Assembly: GCA_001796315.1 (NCBI GenBank)
Contig: MGME01000027.1
Location: forward strand, 1 to 46,462
Source of the DNA: Chlamydiae bacterium RIFCSPLOWO2_12_FULL_49_12
GTDB taxonomy: Bacteria > Chlamydiota > Chlamydiia > Chlamydiales > Rhabdochlamydiaceae
Direction: 5' to 3'
DNA length: 46,462 nt
Both the position numbers and the translations under genes were made by a program. Below the pieces are notes generated by a model, which saw only the letters and a program-made list of their open reading frames with translations, ran no database searches and had not been told where the DNA came from. Of the stretch, positions 1-12,178 are shown piece by piece (the stretch's first letter is position 1; each line of letters starts with the position of its first letter).

Positions 1-3
1 CTT

Positions 4-114
4 TAGTTGCCATGTTAACGAAAATGGCTCAAGGCACTTCTTTCGTGCCCGCGTCCGTGCCCGTGTGCGTGCCCGATCCCTTTCTTTCTTAAAAAAGGGG
101 AGTGGTGAATAGTT
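4..114 (+). repeat. GTGCCC-rich dispersed repeat, copy 1
   Basis: About 110 bases that recur almost unchanged at 26497-26611 and, inverted and shortened, at 26335-26409. Recognisable parts in order are TAGTTGCCATGTTAACG, a GGCACTTCTTTCGTGCC hairpin, a run of GTGCCCG-like units, an A-rich stretch and the end GTGGTGAATAGTT. It is non-coding and lies just upstream of the first gene. I do not recognise the family. Confidence 0.85.
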
Positions 115-165
115 ACGGAAAAATGGCGCTTTTGGCACAATGCACTCTCTTATACAAAGAGAGCG

Positions 166-1395
166 GTGGTGAAAAAAAAGTTTAAGGTGGCCGCCCTAGG
201 CTGCCGCACGAATCAGTATGAGGCCGAGGCCTTTCGGACGCAGCTTGAGCGAGCAGGCGCTCAATCGGCTCAAAAGGGAGAAGCTGCAGACGTCTGCATT
301 GTCAACACCTGCGGCGTCACCGCTTCTGCCGCTCGAGATAGTATTGCCCGGGCGCGCAAGCTGGCCCAAGAAAATCCAAGAGCCGCGCTCTTTGTGACAG
401 GGTGCCATGCAAAGGAGGTGGGCGAGGCCGTCTCGGAAAGACGGATCCTGGTCATCCCCAATGAAAAGAAGGAAGAGCTCCTCTCGGAGCTCTTTCCCAA
501 GAAAGAGCTAGCTGGGTTTGCCATCGATTCCTTTGCAGAGCACACCCGCGCTTTTCTAAAAGTACAAGACGGATGCAACTCCTTTTGCAGCTATTGCATC
601 ATTCCCTATGTGAGGGGCCGCTCCCGTTCTCGTTCTTTGGACTCTATCTTAATCGAGTTAAGAGGGCTCCTTGCTCGGGGCTACCGAGAGGTTGTCTTGA
701 CGGGGATCAACATCGGAGATTTTGACGGAGGGGAACAAGAGAGCCTTGCCTCTCTTCTCCGGGCAGCCGATGGCCTTGAAGGGCTGGAGAGGATCCGCCT
801 CTCCTCGATTGATCCCGAAGACGTAAGCGAAGAGCTGTGTTCCGCCCTTCTTTTTTGCAAGAAGAGCTGCCCTTCGCTGCATTTGGTCTTGCAGTCGGGA
901 TCTAATGTGACGCTCAAGCGGATGCATCGCTCTTACACCCGCCAGAGGTTCTTGGAGGTCGTTTCCCGCCTTAAAAAGGGGTGTAGCGATTTTACCTTTA
1001 CCACCGATGTGATCGTCGGATTCCCGGGAGAGACGGAGCGGGACTTTGAAGAGAGCCTGGAGGTGGTGCGAGAGGTGGAGTTTGCAAAGGTGCACGTCTT
1101 TCCCTACAGCCCGAGAGAGCGCACCCGGGCCGCTCTTTTTCCCGACCGCCTGCCGCAAGCCGTTGTCTTTGCGAGAAAGAAAAGGCTTTTGCAGGAGGCT
1201 CAAGAGAGGGCTTTTTCTCTTAGAGAGCGTTTTGTGGGAAGGGAGATGGAGGTGCTCTTAGAGGGCAAAGCGAGGGGGCGTACGGCAAATTTTCTTCCCG
1301 TTCGCGTCGAAGGGAGACATCTTAAGCCCAATCAAATGGTCCCTGTGAAGCTGATTGCCAACGATCCAATGAGCCTTGTCGGGAGGGTGGCGTGA
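166..1395 (+). CDS. mtaB: tRNA t6A37 methylthiotransferase MtaB
   Basis: Radical-SAM methylthiotransferase of the MiaB/RimO superfamily, MtaB (YqeV) branch. This branch adds a 2-methylthio group to N6-threonylcarbamoyladenosine 37 of tRNAs reading ANN codons. The sequence shows three N-terminal cluster cysteines near residues 13, 49 and 80, the radical-SAM triad C137-x3-C141-x2-C144 in 'GCNSFCSYC', and a C-terminal TRAM-like beta segment. The N-terminal motif 'GCRTNQ' separates it from the MiaB at 9379-10713, which has 'GCQMN'. Length (409 aa) is normal. GTG codons at 166 and 169 are both possible starts, and neither has a strong Shine-Dalgarno. Its stop overlaps the start of the next gene (GTGA), so the two are probably translated in tandem. 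The subfamily call rests on motif style and length. Confidence 0.9.
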   Translation: MVKKKFKVAALGCRTNQYEAEAFRTQLERAGAQSAQKGEAADVCIVNTCGVTASAARDSIARARKLAQENPRAALFVTGCHAKEVGEAVSERRILVIPNEKKEELLSELFPKKELAGFAIDSFAEHTRAFLKVQDGCNSFCSYCIIPYVRGRSRSRSLDSILIELRGLLARGYREVVLTGINIGDFDGGEQESLASLLRAADGLEGLERIRLSSIDPEDVSEELCSALLFCKKSCPSLHLVLQSGSNVTLKRMHRSYTRQRFLEVVSRLKKGCSDFTFTTDVIVGFPGETERDFEESLEVVREVEFAKVHVFPYSPRERTRAALFPDRLPQAVVFARKKRLLQEAQERAFSLRERFVGREMEVLLEGKARGRTANFLPVRVEGRHLKPNQMVPVKLIANDPMSLVGRVA

Positions 1396-2438
1396 AGCCC
1401 TTTACCATCACGATCGCCCAAAGGCTTCGTCCCTTTTCCCACGCGGCGCGCTTTTGCACCCTCATTCCGAAAACCAACTGTCTGGCCGAAATCTTTCCCG
1501 CCCGGCTGGTTTTAGAAGAGTGGCAAGGAGCCCGTTTTTCTACTCTCCTTCCCCTGACGGGTCCCGTTGAACAATTTACCTCTCAGGTTGAAGGAGAAAA
1601 GGGGAGAGTCAGGGTCTTTGGGCGAGCGGCTCAAGGCTTTTTCTCCTATCTTCTCTTTGCACAAAGAGACGGGATCTACCTCTATCTCGAAAAGGGGCCG
1701 CTTCCTTTCCCTCTCAAACAAGAGCACAAACTTCTTAATATCTCCTCGTTTCATGAAGCGCCTCCAGAAGAGAGGCTCTCTTTGGGGATGCACCGCTCTC
1801 TGGAGTGGGAAAGCGTCTTAAGAAGAGGAGAGTTTCAAGAGATCTTTCCGGTCTGGCTACAGATGGGGCAGCTCCTGCCGCAGCCGGAGGAGAGAACGAT
1901 GCCGGAAGAGGGCAACTTTTTGCTTTTAGAAAAGTGCAGAAAGGTGGTGGAGCAAAAAGAAAAGCTTCATGTCATTCCCGCCTTCCGCACCCTCTTTTTG
2001 GCAGCTTTTTCCTCTCTCTTCGTCCCCCATGTCAACGATCTGAGCTTTCAAGGGCTCTCCACTCCGACCGAGCAAGCGCTCTCTCCCTTGCCGCTTTTAA
2101 AAAAGAGCGCCCTTCTCATCCGCTCTCTCTTTTTTCAGGAAGAGAAAGAGAGCTGCGCGCTCTTGCCCCTTCTCCCTCCCCAGTTTCACTCAGGCCGCTT
2201 TTGCCATATCAAAACAAAAGAGGGAGATCGAATCGATATGGAATGGTCGAGCAAGCTCCTGCGCCGCTTGCGGATTCAAAGCGCTAAGAGCCGTTCTCTG
2301 CGCCTCATTGTGCAATCTGCTTTAAAGCGCTGCCGCGTGAGAACGAAGCTGCGAGAGAAGGGAAGGATGAGCAATTTGAATGAGCCGCTGGAGCTTCAAA
2401 GCGGAGTGTGTCTCTATCTGGATCGCTTTCAAGGATAG
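1392..2438 (+). CDS. conserved chlamydial hypothetical protein (CT865-like position)
   Basis: A 348-residue protein beginning with GTG inside the stop of mtaB (4-base overlap), so probably made by translational coupling. I recognise no domain. It has no signal peptide and no convincing membrane helix. The composition is rich in Leu, Arg and Phe, and the C-terminal third is strongly basic with several 'RRLR' and 'KRCR' clusters, which might touch nucleic acid or acidic partners (inference). It lies directly before glgB, the position held by the uncharacterised CT865 before glgB (CT866) in C. trachomatis. I call it the positional counterpart and claim no function. Codon use matches its neighbours, and the frame stays open across the full interval. 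Confidence 0.75.
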   Translation: MKPFTITIAQRLRPFSHAARFCTLIPKTNCLAEIFPARLVLEEWQGARFSTLLPLTGPVEQFTSQVEGEKGRVRVFGRAAQGFFSYLLFAQRDGIYLYLEKGPLPFPLKQEHKLLNISSFHEAPPEERLSLGMHRSLEWESVLRRGEFQEIFPVWLQMGQLLPQPEERTMPEEGNFLLLEKCRKVVEQKEKLHVIPAFRTLFLAAFSSLFVPHVNDLSFQGLSTPTEQALSPLPLLKKSALLIRSLFFQEEKESCALLPLLPPQFHSGRFCHIKTKEGDRIDMEWSSKLLRRLRIQSAKSRSLRLIVQSALKRCRVRTKLREKGRMSNLNEPLELQSGVCLYLDRFQG

Positions 2439-2622
2439 GCTGCAGCAAAGAGGACAGCTAATTTTTAGGAGCGGTTGCTTTATACCGAAATGACTTCAAA
2501 ATTAATTGCAGCCTGGGAGCCGCCTCCTCGACATCCGTCTGTCAAAAAATGTACAAAGTCGAGGTTATATAGACTTTTTTTCGCAATTTTCATATGGACT
2601 TAAAAGAGGAAGAGAAAAAGAT

Positions 2623-4785
2623 ATGGTGACGGCAGAATCAGAACTGAGAATGCTCAACCGGGGGGAGGCGTACGACCCCCACCGCTTCCTGGGGATCCAT
2701 CCGGGAGAAAAGGGGAAAAAGACGATTCGGCTCTTTCGCCCGGGGGCAAAAGAGGTTCACATCGAGGTCTTGGGCAAGGTTGTTGAGATGTATCCGGTTG
2801 ACGCTTCCGGCCTCTTTGAATACGCCGTCTCCAAAAATGTGACGTCTCGAGATTACCGCGTCTATCACCAAAACGGGATGCTGGCCCACGACCCGTACAC
2901 GATGGTTCCGACGTTTGGAGAAGTGGACGCCCACCTTTTTGCTTTGGGAGTCCACTACAAGATCTACGACGTCATGGGGGGGCGCCTCTTTGTGCATCAG
3001 GGATGCTCCGGGGCGAAATTTACCGTTTGGGCTCCCAATGCCAAGAGTGTCTCGCTTGTCGGAGATTTCAACTACTTCGACGGAAGAGTCAATCCCTTGC
3101 GCAGCATGGGGATGTCCGGAGTGTGGGAGCTCTTTGTTCCCGGCATCCGGGAGGGAGAGAAGTACAAATTTGAAATCCGTACGCAAGAGGACGCCCTGAG
3201 GGTCAAGGCAGACCCTTACGCCACCTGCAGCGAGCTGCGCCCCGGGACGGCGTCTGTCATCTTTGACGTAAGCCGCTTTGAATGGACAGATAGTGAGTGG
3301 ATGGAGGAGAGGAGGCTGCGAGTTGCGAAAGACTATCCCATGAACGTCTATGAGGTGCATCCGGGCTCCTGGAGGAAGAAAGAGGGAAGATTTTTAAACT
3401 ATCGCGAGCTTGCCCACGAGCTTGCCGCCTACTGCCAGAAGATGCACTTTACCCATGTCGAGCTCCTTCCCGTCAATGAACATCCCCTAGATGAATCCTG
3501 GGGCTATCAGGTCACGGGATTCTATGCGATCACAAGCCGTTATGGAACTCCCGGGGATTTTCAATACTTTGTCGATTACCTCCATCGACAACGGATCGGA
3601 GTGATCGTCGATTGGGTGCCGGCCCACTTTCCCACAGACGACTTCTCTTTGGCTCGCTTTGACGGCACCTCTCTTTACGAGCATGTGGATCCCAGAAAGG
3701 GATTCCATCCTCATTGGAACACAAATATCTTTAACTACGGAAGACGCGAGGTCTCCAATTTTTTGTTGGGGAGCGCTCTTTTGTTGTTCGACAAGATGCA
3801 CGTCGACGGCCTTCGAGTCGACGCGGTTGCCTCCATGCTCTATCTCGACTACGGACGCAAAGAGGGAGAGTGGATTCCCAACCCCTACGGAGGAAGGGAA
3901 AATATCGAGGCGATTGAATTCTTGAAACACTTAAATTCCGTCGTTCATGAGCGCTACAGGGGCGTCTTGACGGTGGCCGAGGAGTCGACCTCCTATACGG
4001 GCGTCACCCATTCTCTGGATCAGGGAGGACTCGGATTTGATTTTAAATGGAATATGGGATGGATGAACGACACCCTGCGCTACTTTTCAAAAGACCCCGT
4101 CTTCCGCCACTACCACCACGGACAGCTCACCTTCGGTTTGCTCTACGCCTTTTCCGAAAAATTTATCCTCGTGCTCTCTCATGATGAGGTGGTGCACGGA
4201 AAGGCGAGCCTTCTCTCCAAGATGCCCGGGGATGATTGGCAAAAGTTTGCCAACCTGCGCCTCCTCTACAGCTACATGATCTGCCAACCGGGGAAAAAAC
4301 TGCTCTTCATGGGAGGAGAACTGGGACAGTGGGAGGAGTGGAGCTGTCATCAAGAGCTCCCCTGGAGGCTTCTCGACTACGAGCGGCACCATAGGGCGCA
4401 GACCTTTGTGAAGGAGTGCAACCGATTCTATCTCGACACATCGGCCCTCTGGGAAAATGATTTTGATGGCAAGGGGTTTGAATGGATCGATTTTTCCGAC
4501 CATAAGAGCTCTGTAATCAGTTACTTAAGAAAGGGAAGCCTCTCATCCGTCGTCTGCGTGCATAACTTTACCCCTCTCTATTTTAGCGACTACTTCATTC
4601 CCCTTTCCAATCTTGCCTACGTCAGTGAAATTTTTAATTCCGACAGCGAGCAGTTCGGAGGGTCGGGCAAAGTCAACGCCACGGCGCTCCTTGTCAAAGA
4701 CCAAGTGGGCCACCCCATCGGATTCTCCATCCGTCTCGCCCCCCTCGCGACGATGATCTTCCAGGCGAACTGGAATTTGGACTGA
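2623..4785 (+). CDS. glgB: 1,4-alpha-glucan branching enzyme GlgB
   Basis: Transfers alpha-1,4 glucan segments to create alpha-1,6 branches in glycogen, which chlamydiae store. Family GH13. An N-terminal CBM48-like beta domain ('FTVWAPNAKSVSLVGDFN') precedes the barrel. The catalytic residues are D400 in 'GLRVDAV', E453 in 'VAEEST' and D521 in 'LSHDEV', with the same spacing as D405/E458/D526 of E. coli GlgB. The frame is open from 2506, but the ATG at 2623 has a purine-rich Shine-Dalgarno (AGAGGAAGAG) and gives 720 residues, the usual family length, so I use it. About 185 bases separate it from the gene before. A stem-loop overlaps its stop codon. Confidence 0.97.
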   Translation: MVTAESELRMLNRGEAYDPHRFLGIHPGEKGKKTIRLFRPGAKEVHIEVLGKVVEMYPVDASGLFEYAVSKNVTSRDYRVYHQNGMLAHDPYTMVPTFGEVDAHLFALGVHYKIYDVMGGRLFVHQGCSGAKFTVWAPNAKSVSLVGDFNYFDGRVNPLRSMGMSGVWELFVPGIREGEKYKFEIRTQEDALRVKADPYATCSELRPGTASVIFDVSRFEWTDSEWMEERRLRVAKDYPMNVYEVHPGSWRKKEGRFLNYRELAHELAAYCQKMHFTHVELLPVNEHPLDESWGYQVTGFYAITSRYGTPGDFQYFVDYLHRQRIGVIVDWVPAHFPTDDFSLARFDGTSLYEHVDPRKGFHPHWNTNIFNYGRREVSNFLLGSALLLFDKMHVDGLRVDAVASMLYLDYGRKEGEWIPNPYGGRENIEAIEFLKHLNSVVHERYRGVLTVAEESTSYTGVTHSLDQGGLGFDFKWNMGWMNDTLRYFSKDPVFRHYHHGQLTFGLLYAFSEKFILVLSHDEVVHGKASLLSKMPGDDWQKFANLRLLYSYMICQPGKKLLFMGGELGQWEEWSCHQELPWRLLDYERHHRAQTFVKECNRFYLDTSALWENDFDGKGFEWIDFSDHKSSVISYLRKGSLSSVVCVHNFTPLYFSDYFIPLSNLAYVSEIFNSDSEQFGGSGKVNATALLVKDQVGHPIGFSIRLAPLATMIFQANWNLD

Positions 4786-4813
4786 TTTCACTCGCTGACA
4801 CTCGCGAAATCAG
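4782..4813 (+). terminator. stem-loop over the glgB stop codon
   Basis: CTGATTTC (4782-4789) pairs perfectly with GAAATCAG (4806-4813) around a 16-base loop. The loop itself carries a direct ACTCGC repeat. The glgB stop codon lies in the left arm. No T-run follows, so this is either a weak transcript end or a remnant of one of the border elements seen elsewhere in the window. Confidence 0.35.
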
Positions 4814-4884
4814 AGGACGATCCGGCCTTTCTCCGCTTTTGCGTCCCGCTTGTCCCCAAGGCGATTTTCCTCGAGCCGGCTTAA

Positions 4885-8600
<3,716 letters not shown>

Positions 8601-8668
8601 GCTGGCTTGCAACAAATCTTTGAGACGAGTATGAAGAAAGAAAAACTTTTAATGATGAGGGAGGCTCT

Positions 8669-9247
8669 ATGAAGACGCTTTTGCGTTGTGCGATTTTGGG
8701 TGGACTCATTGTCTTTTTGTGGGGGACCTTTTCGTGGACGGTCCTCCCCTGGCACCAAAACTCTTTTAAGCAGTTTAAAAACGAAGAGAAGGTGGCCAAT
8801 GCCATTCGGGAGAATGCCGTTGAAGAGGGGCTCTATCTTCTCCCCTCAATGTTTGCCTATGACAAGCATGAGTCAAAGGGCGAATCGAAGCAGAGAGCCG
8901 CTGAAGGGAAAGATAAGATGATGAGGGGGCCTGTGATGTTTGCCTCCATCAAGCCCTTTGGAATCGATCCGAATCTGGCGCGTCCGATGTTTGTCGGCGT
9001 CCTGCTCAATATGGTTGGAGCCTTTCTGATTTCTTGGATCGTCTCTAAAATAAAGAGCGATTTTTGGGGATATACGGGCTACGTCACGCTGATCGGTGTC
9101 ATCGTCGGCATTTTAAGCTTTTTTCCGGAATGGAATTGGTGGAACTTTCCTTTAAGCTATGCCATGGTCGGCTTGATGGATCTTTTGATCGGCTGGTTCT
9201 TGGCGGGAATGTTTATTGCCAGATTCCTTTCGAAGCGAGCTATTTAA
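8669..9247 (+). CDS. small integral membrane protein, function unknown
   Basis: A 192-residue protein. The N-terminal hydrophobic segment (about residues 5-28) is followed by a charged loop of about 75 residues and then three C-terminal membrane helices (about 108-130, 137-155 and 160-185). Together these suggest a four-pass inner-membrane protein with a large periplasmic loop. A good Shine-Dalgarno (GAGGGAGG) precedes the ATG. Conspicuous Trp residues cluster at 'EWNWWNFP'. I do not recognise a named family. The stop codon TAA is the first part of the inverted-repeat element at 9244-9402, so the element defines the end of this gene. miaB converges from the other side. Confidence 0.8.
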   Translation: MKTLLRCAILGGLIVFLWGTFSWTVLPWHQNSFKQFKNEEKVANAIRENAVEEGLYLLPSMFAYDKHESKGESKQRAAEGKDKMMRGPVMFASIKPFGIDPNLARPMFVGVLLNMVGAFLISWIVSKIKSDFWGYTGYVTLIGVIVGILSFFPEWNWWNFPLSYAMVGLMDLLIGWFLAGMFIARFLSKRAI

Positions 9248-9402
9248 CCCGAGCCTAAAAACAGGTGACAAGATACGCTGTGAGGCAAAGCCAGATCGAT
9301 TCTCGCGAGGAATAACATTCTTGAATACGAAGGATTCCGAGCGAGAATCGATCTGGCAAAGCCGCAACAAGCAGATTGTCACCTGTTTGAGGCTTGGGTT
9401 AA
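9244..9402. mobile_element. 159-bp TTAA-ended palindromic element (MITE-like), copy 1
   Basis: The terminal arms TTAACCCGAGCCTAAAAACA and, from the other strand, TTAACCCAAGCCTCAAACAG pair with few mismatches. A second inner pair, with GATCGATTCTCGC in each arm, makes the element a long double hairpin. A second copy in reverse orientation lies at 43913-44050. No transposase is present in either. The outer TTAA on each side could be target-site sequence. It sits between convergent genes, gives the preceding gene its stop codon and encodes the last residues of miaB, so it could also stop transcription in both directions. Confidence 0.75.
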
Positions 9403-10713
9403 TAACCGGCCTTGCAAGGTCTGGTGGCTTAACCCTTCGATGCGGATCGTTTGAAGCGAGCCGAGAAGGTTTAATGAGCCGGGGAAGATGACCTTTTTCC
9501 AGCAGCGCGTGCGACCTTTCAGGAGGCCCTCTTCGGGGAGGGCCTCCTCAACGAGGACCTCGGCCTCTTTTCCCATCCATCTTTGGAGCTCTTGAGAAGA
9601 GATCTTTTCATGAAGAGCGAGCAGGCTCTTAAGCCTTTCTGCTTTCACGTTTTGGGGAACGTCGTCGAGCCAGCGGTGGGCAGGAGTTTGCTTTCTTCTG
9701 CTATAGGCAAAGAGAAAGCCCACGGAAAACCGGATCTGCCGGTAAAGATCGTAGGTCTCTTGAAACTCCTCTTCCGTCTCGGTGGGAAAGCCGACGATGA
9801 TATCGGTCCCGAGAGCGACGTTTGGAACAAGGCTGCGCAAAGAAGCGACCTGGGCCAGATACGCTTCTTTCGTGTAGATGCGGTGCATCTTGCGCAGGAT
9901 GCGGTTCGATCCGGCCTGGAGTGGGAAGTGGACAAATTCACACAGAGAGGGCAGGTCTCGGAGGGCTTGCATCAACTCCAAAGAGATGTCCACGGGGTGG
10001 CTTGTCATAAAGCGGATGCGCTCCAATCCTTGAATCTTGTCTAGCTGATAGAGAAGGTCGTGAAAGCGGCAGTTCCACTCCGGGCGGTCCTTTCCGTAGC
10101 TGTTGACATTTTGCCCAAGAAGGGTGATCTCTTTGTAGCCTTGATCTCTGAGATGGAGGGACTCTTCAAGAACGCTCTTCGGAGGACGGGAGACCTCTTT
10201 TCCCCGGGTATGGGGGACGACGCAATAGGTGCAGGCTTTGTTGCAGCCCCGGATGATCGAGACGTAGGCTTTGACGCGGTCATCTCTTTTGGCGATGAGG
10301 TAGTCGAGATCTTCACGAAAACGGCTGTCTACGCGAATGGGGAGGGGATGGCCTTGGACAAGGGCGTCTAAGACCTCGTCTAGATCGGCAATATTGTTCG
10401 TTCCTAAAATAAAATCGATAGAGGGAAGTTTTTTAAAAAGGGCCTCGCGCTTGGCCACCGCCATGCAGCCGGTGACGCCGATGAGCGGCCTGTATCCCGC
10501 CTTGTTTAGTTGGCCGATCTTTCCTAACACTTTCCTTTCTGCAAGATCCCGGATGGAACAGGTATTAAAAATTAAAAGGTCGGCCTCCTGTTCTGTTTGT
10601 GCTCGAAAAAGGCCCCGCCTTTCGAGCAACCCTCGCATCATCTCCGAGTCAAGCTCGTTCATCTGGCAGCCATAGGTGCGAATCCAGTAGGATTTAGGGT
10701 GTTCTCTCAGCAT
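9379..10713 (-). CDS. miaB: tRNA-2-methylthio-N6-dimethylallyladenosine synthase MiaB
   Basis: Radical-SAM enzyme that methylthiolates i6A37 in tRNAs reading UNN codons. The sequence shows N-terminal cluster cysteines at about residues 16 ('GCQMN'), 52 ('NTCSIR') and 83 ('TGCMA'). The radical-SAM triad is C157-x3-C161-x2-C164 in 'GCNKACTYC', and a C-terminal TRAM-like domain follows. The frame is open to 10773. I start at the ATG at 10713 (444 aa) because it aligns with the family start and the extra 20 residues look unlike coding sequence. The final residues, about TQASNR plus the stop, are encoded by the right arm of the element at 9244-9402, so the native C-terminus has been replaced or extended. 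It is divergent from rplM. Confidence 0.95.
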   Translation of the reverse strand: MLREHPKSYWIRTYGCQMNELDSEMMRGLLERRGLFRAQTEQEADLLIFNTCSIRDLAERKVLGKIGQLNKAGYRPLIGVTGCMAVAKREALFKKLPSIDFILGTNNIADLDEVLDALVQGHPLPIRVDSRFREDLDYLIAKRDDRVKAYVSIIRGCNKACTYCVVPHTRGKEVSRPPKSVLEESLHLRDQGYKEITLLGQNVNSYGKDRPEWNCRFHDLLYQLDKIQGLERIRFMTSHPVDISLELMQALRDLPSLCEFVHFPLQAGSNRILRKMHRIYTKEAYLAQVASLRSLVPNVALGTDIIVGFPTETEEEFQETYDLYRQIRFSVGFLFAYSRRKQTPAHRWLDDVPQNVKAERLKSLLALHEKISSQELQRWMGKEAEVLVEEALPEEGLLKGRTRCWKKVIFPGSLNLLGSLQTIRIEGLSHQTLQGRLLTQASNR

Positions 10714-10766
10714 GACGAGCAAGAAGTCTATCCTATTGGGCCAGCTTTCTTCAAGACAACATTTGC

Positions 10767-10796
10767 TTGGCAAAAATAGGGGGCTTTGAATAGAAT
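10767..10796 (+). promoter_or_regulatory. probable sigma-70-type promoter of rplM-rpsI
   Basis: TTGGCA (10767-10772) and TAGAAT (10791-10796) are separated by 18 bases. Each hexamer matches five of six consensus positions for the major chlamydial sigma factor. Transcription would start near 10803, about 30 bases before the rplM ATG. It lies in the gap between divergent miaB and rplM. Confidence 0.6.
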
Positions 10797-10834
10797 GTGA
10801 AATTCTACTTTAAGCGCGAGGCTTGAAAAAAGCG

Positions 10835-11287
10835 ATGTCCGGCAATCGAAAAAACAGAACGACACTTTTGACGAAGGAAGAGGCCCATGCGGGACGCAAA
10901 TGGTTTGTTTTGGACGCTCAAGGGAAGATCTTGGGCCGCTTTGCCGCTGAGGTGGTGAAGATCCTGAGAGGTAAACACAAAACCACATTCACGGCGCATG
11001 TCGATGCAGGGGACGGTGTCATTGTCATCCATGCCGACAAAATAGAAGTGACCGGAGCTAAAGAAGCCCAGAAGATCTATCGTCATTATACAGGATCGAT
11101 GGGGGGGATGCGCGAGATTCCCTACCGTGTGATGAGGGAGCGCAACCCCGAGGAGCTCATTCGCCGCGCTGTAGCCGGCATGATGCCGAAATCGAGGCTG
11201 GCAAAGGCTCAACTCAAGAAGCTCCGGATCTTCAAGGGAGAACAGCATCAAATGGAAGCACAACAACCTCAAACCGTGGCGATTTAG
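10835..11287 (+). CDS. rplM: 50S ribosomal protein L13
   Basis: Large-subunit protein L13, an early assembly protein. Family signatures are '[13 protein letters not shown]', '[12 protein letters not shown]', 'GDGVIVI' and 'AVAGMMPK'. The frame is open from a TTG at 10823, but the ATG at 10835 is preferred. A GAGG at 10818-10821 lies 13 bases before the ATG yet only one base before the TTG. This gives about 150 residues, slightly longer than the 142 of E. coli because of an N-terminal extension also seen in chlamydial L13. It is the first gene of a two-gene operon with rpsI (one base between stop and start), under the promoter at 10767-10796. Confidence 0.96.
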   Translation: MSGNRKNRTTLLTKEEAHAGRKWFVLDAQGKILGRFAAEVVKILRGKHKTTFTAHVDAGDGVIVIHADKIEVTGAKEAQKIYRHYTGSMGGMREIPYRVMRERNPEELIRRAVAGMMPKSRLAKAQLKKLRIFKGEQHQMEAQQPQTVAI

Positions 11288-11288
11288 A

Positions 11289-11681
11289 ATGGGAACTACA
11301 GAATTTGTTGCGACCGGAAGAAGAAAGAGAGCGATTTCAGGGGTGCGTTTGCGGCCTGGAAGCGGACAGATCGAAGTGAATGGAAAGAAATTCGAGGAGT
11401 TTTTTCCTCTGAAAATTCAGAGAGAGATGATTCTCTCTCCCCTAGATAAAATGTCTACTGTCGATAAGTATGACCTCATTATTCGCGTCAAAGGCGGCGG
11501 AACGGAAGGACAAGCTGTGGCGACCCGTTTAGGGATTGCCCGCGCTCTTGTCTTGGAAGATGGAGAGCGTCGCCAGGAACTGAAAAATTTGGGGTATCTG
11601 ACGCGTGACCCCCGCAAGAAAGAACGGAAGAAATACGGCCTGAAAAAGGCGCGCAAGCGCTTCCAGTTCTCGAAGCGATAA
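11289..11681 (+). CDS. rpsI: 30S ribosomal protein S9
   Basis: Small-subunit protein S9, whose basic C-terminal tail reaches the P-site tRNA. Signatures are '[19 protein letters not shown]' near the N-terminus, 'GGGTEGQA' in the middle and the family-typical end '[12 protein letters not shown]'. It has 130 residues, the normal length. It starts one base after rplM and ends about 30 bases before a strong intrinsic terminator, closing the operon. The L13-S9 pair is universal in bacteria and also adjacent in C. trachomatis (CT125-CT126). Confidence 0.97.
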   Translation: MGTTEFVATGRRKRAISGVRLRPGSGQIEVNGKKFEEFFPLKIQREMILSPLDKMSTVDKYDLIIRVKGGGTEGQAVATRLGIARALVLEDGERRQELKNLGYLTRDPRKKERKKYGLKKARKRFQFSKR

Positions 11682-11710
11682 GAGTGCATCAATTTCCTCC
11701 TTGTTGATAG

Positions 11711-11755
11711 GGAGCTCCTAGGGAATTCGAATTTTCCTGGGAGCTCTTTTTTTTT
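11711..11755 (+). terminator. intrinsic terminator of rplM-rpsI
   Basis: GAGCTCC-TAGGGAA and TTTTCCTGG-GAGCTC form a long stem around a TTCGAA centre, directly followed by nine T residues (11747-11755). This is a textbook Rho-independent terminator on the plus strand. Confidence 0.9.
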
Positions 11756-11767
11756 GAGGAAAAAGAG

Positions 11768-12133
11768 ATGAGTCTGACACGAGAAGCGGTAGACGGATTT
11801 TGTACGGAAGGGGGGAGTTTTCACATTTCTTGGAATGTGATCGTGGATGCGGATGGCGAGGTTCATCCCGTCGGAAATGATCGTCGTTGCCTGCAGTGTG
11901 CAAGCCAGACCGGACACGTTGCGGACAACGCCCGGTTTTTCTTAGCGGACGTCATGACCATCGACTGGCCCAATAGAGGCCAGGGGATCCTCATTCGCCG
12001 CTACAAGATTCCGCCAAGCGAAGGCATGGAGTTTTGTTATCGATGGGCGACGACCGAATATGAGCCGCTTTTCAAGATAATCCAGGTCGCAAGTCTTTTT
12101 TTTTTTAAACAGAGCTCCGAAAGCCGCCTTTGA
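11768..12133 (+). CDS. small hypothetical protein at the island edge
   Basis: A 121-residue protein starting 12 bases after the rpsI terminator, with a GAGGA Shine-Dalgarno. I recognise no family. It is soluble, with a CxxC pair ('RRCLQC', about residues 40-43), several aromatic residues and no signal peptide. A run of eleven T bases (12096-12106) near the 3' end encodes Leu-Phe-Phe-Phe. Gain of one base there would stop translation at once, while loss of one base would swap the tail for about 16 other residues, so the C-terminus could vary by slippage. The codon pattern is coding-like, but the gene lacks any recognisable relative, so its reality is moderately sure. Confidence 0.55.
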   Translation: MSLTREAVDGFCTEGGSFHISWNVIVDADGEVHPVGNDRRCLQCASQTGHVADNARFFLADVMTIDWPNRGQGILIRRYKIPPSEGMEFCYRWATTEYEPLFKIIQVASLFFFKQSSESRL

Positions 12134-12178
12134 TACCATCAACCTCTTTTCCGGATGATGCCGGATTCATTCCTCCCA

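Noticed and set aside
2638-3360. Long open frame on the minus strand within glgB
   Set aside because: It is an antisense shadow: its sequence mirrors glgB codons, and it has no ribosome site or recognisable domain. The many similar antisense frames in ligA, pnp, metG and recD2 were rejected likewise.
9244-9402. tRNA or structured RNA gene suggested by strong pairing
   Set aside because: The pairing is a simple long inverted repeat found in two copies, with no cloverleaf or conserved RNA motif.
9216-9491. Plus-strand open frame through the TTAA element
   Set aside because: It merely runs through the inverted repeat and antisense to the end of miaB; no ribosome site.
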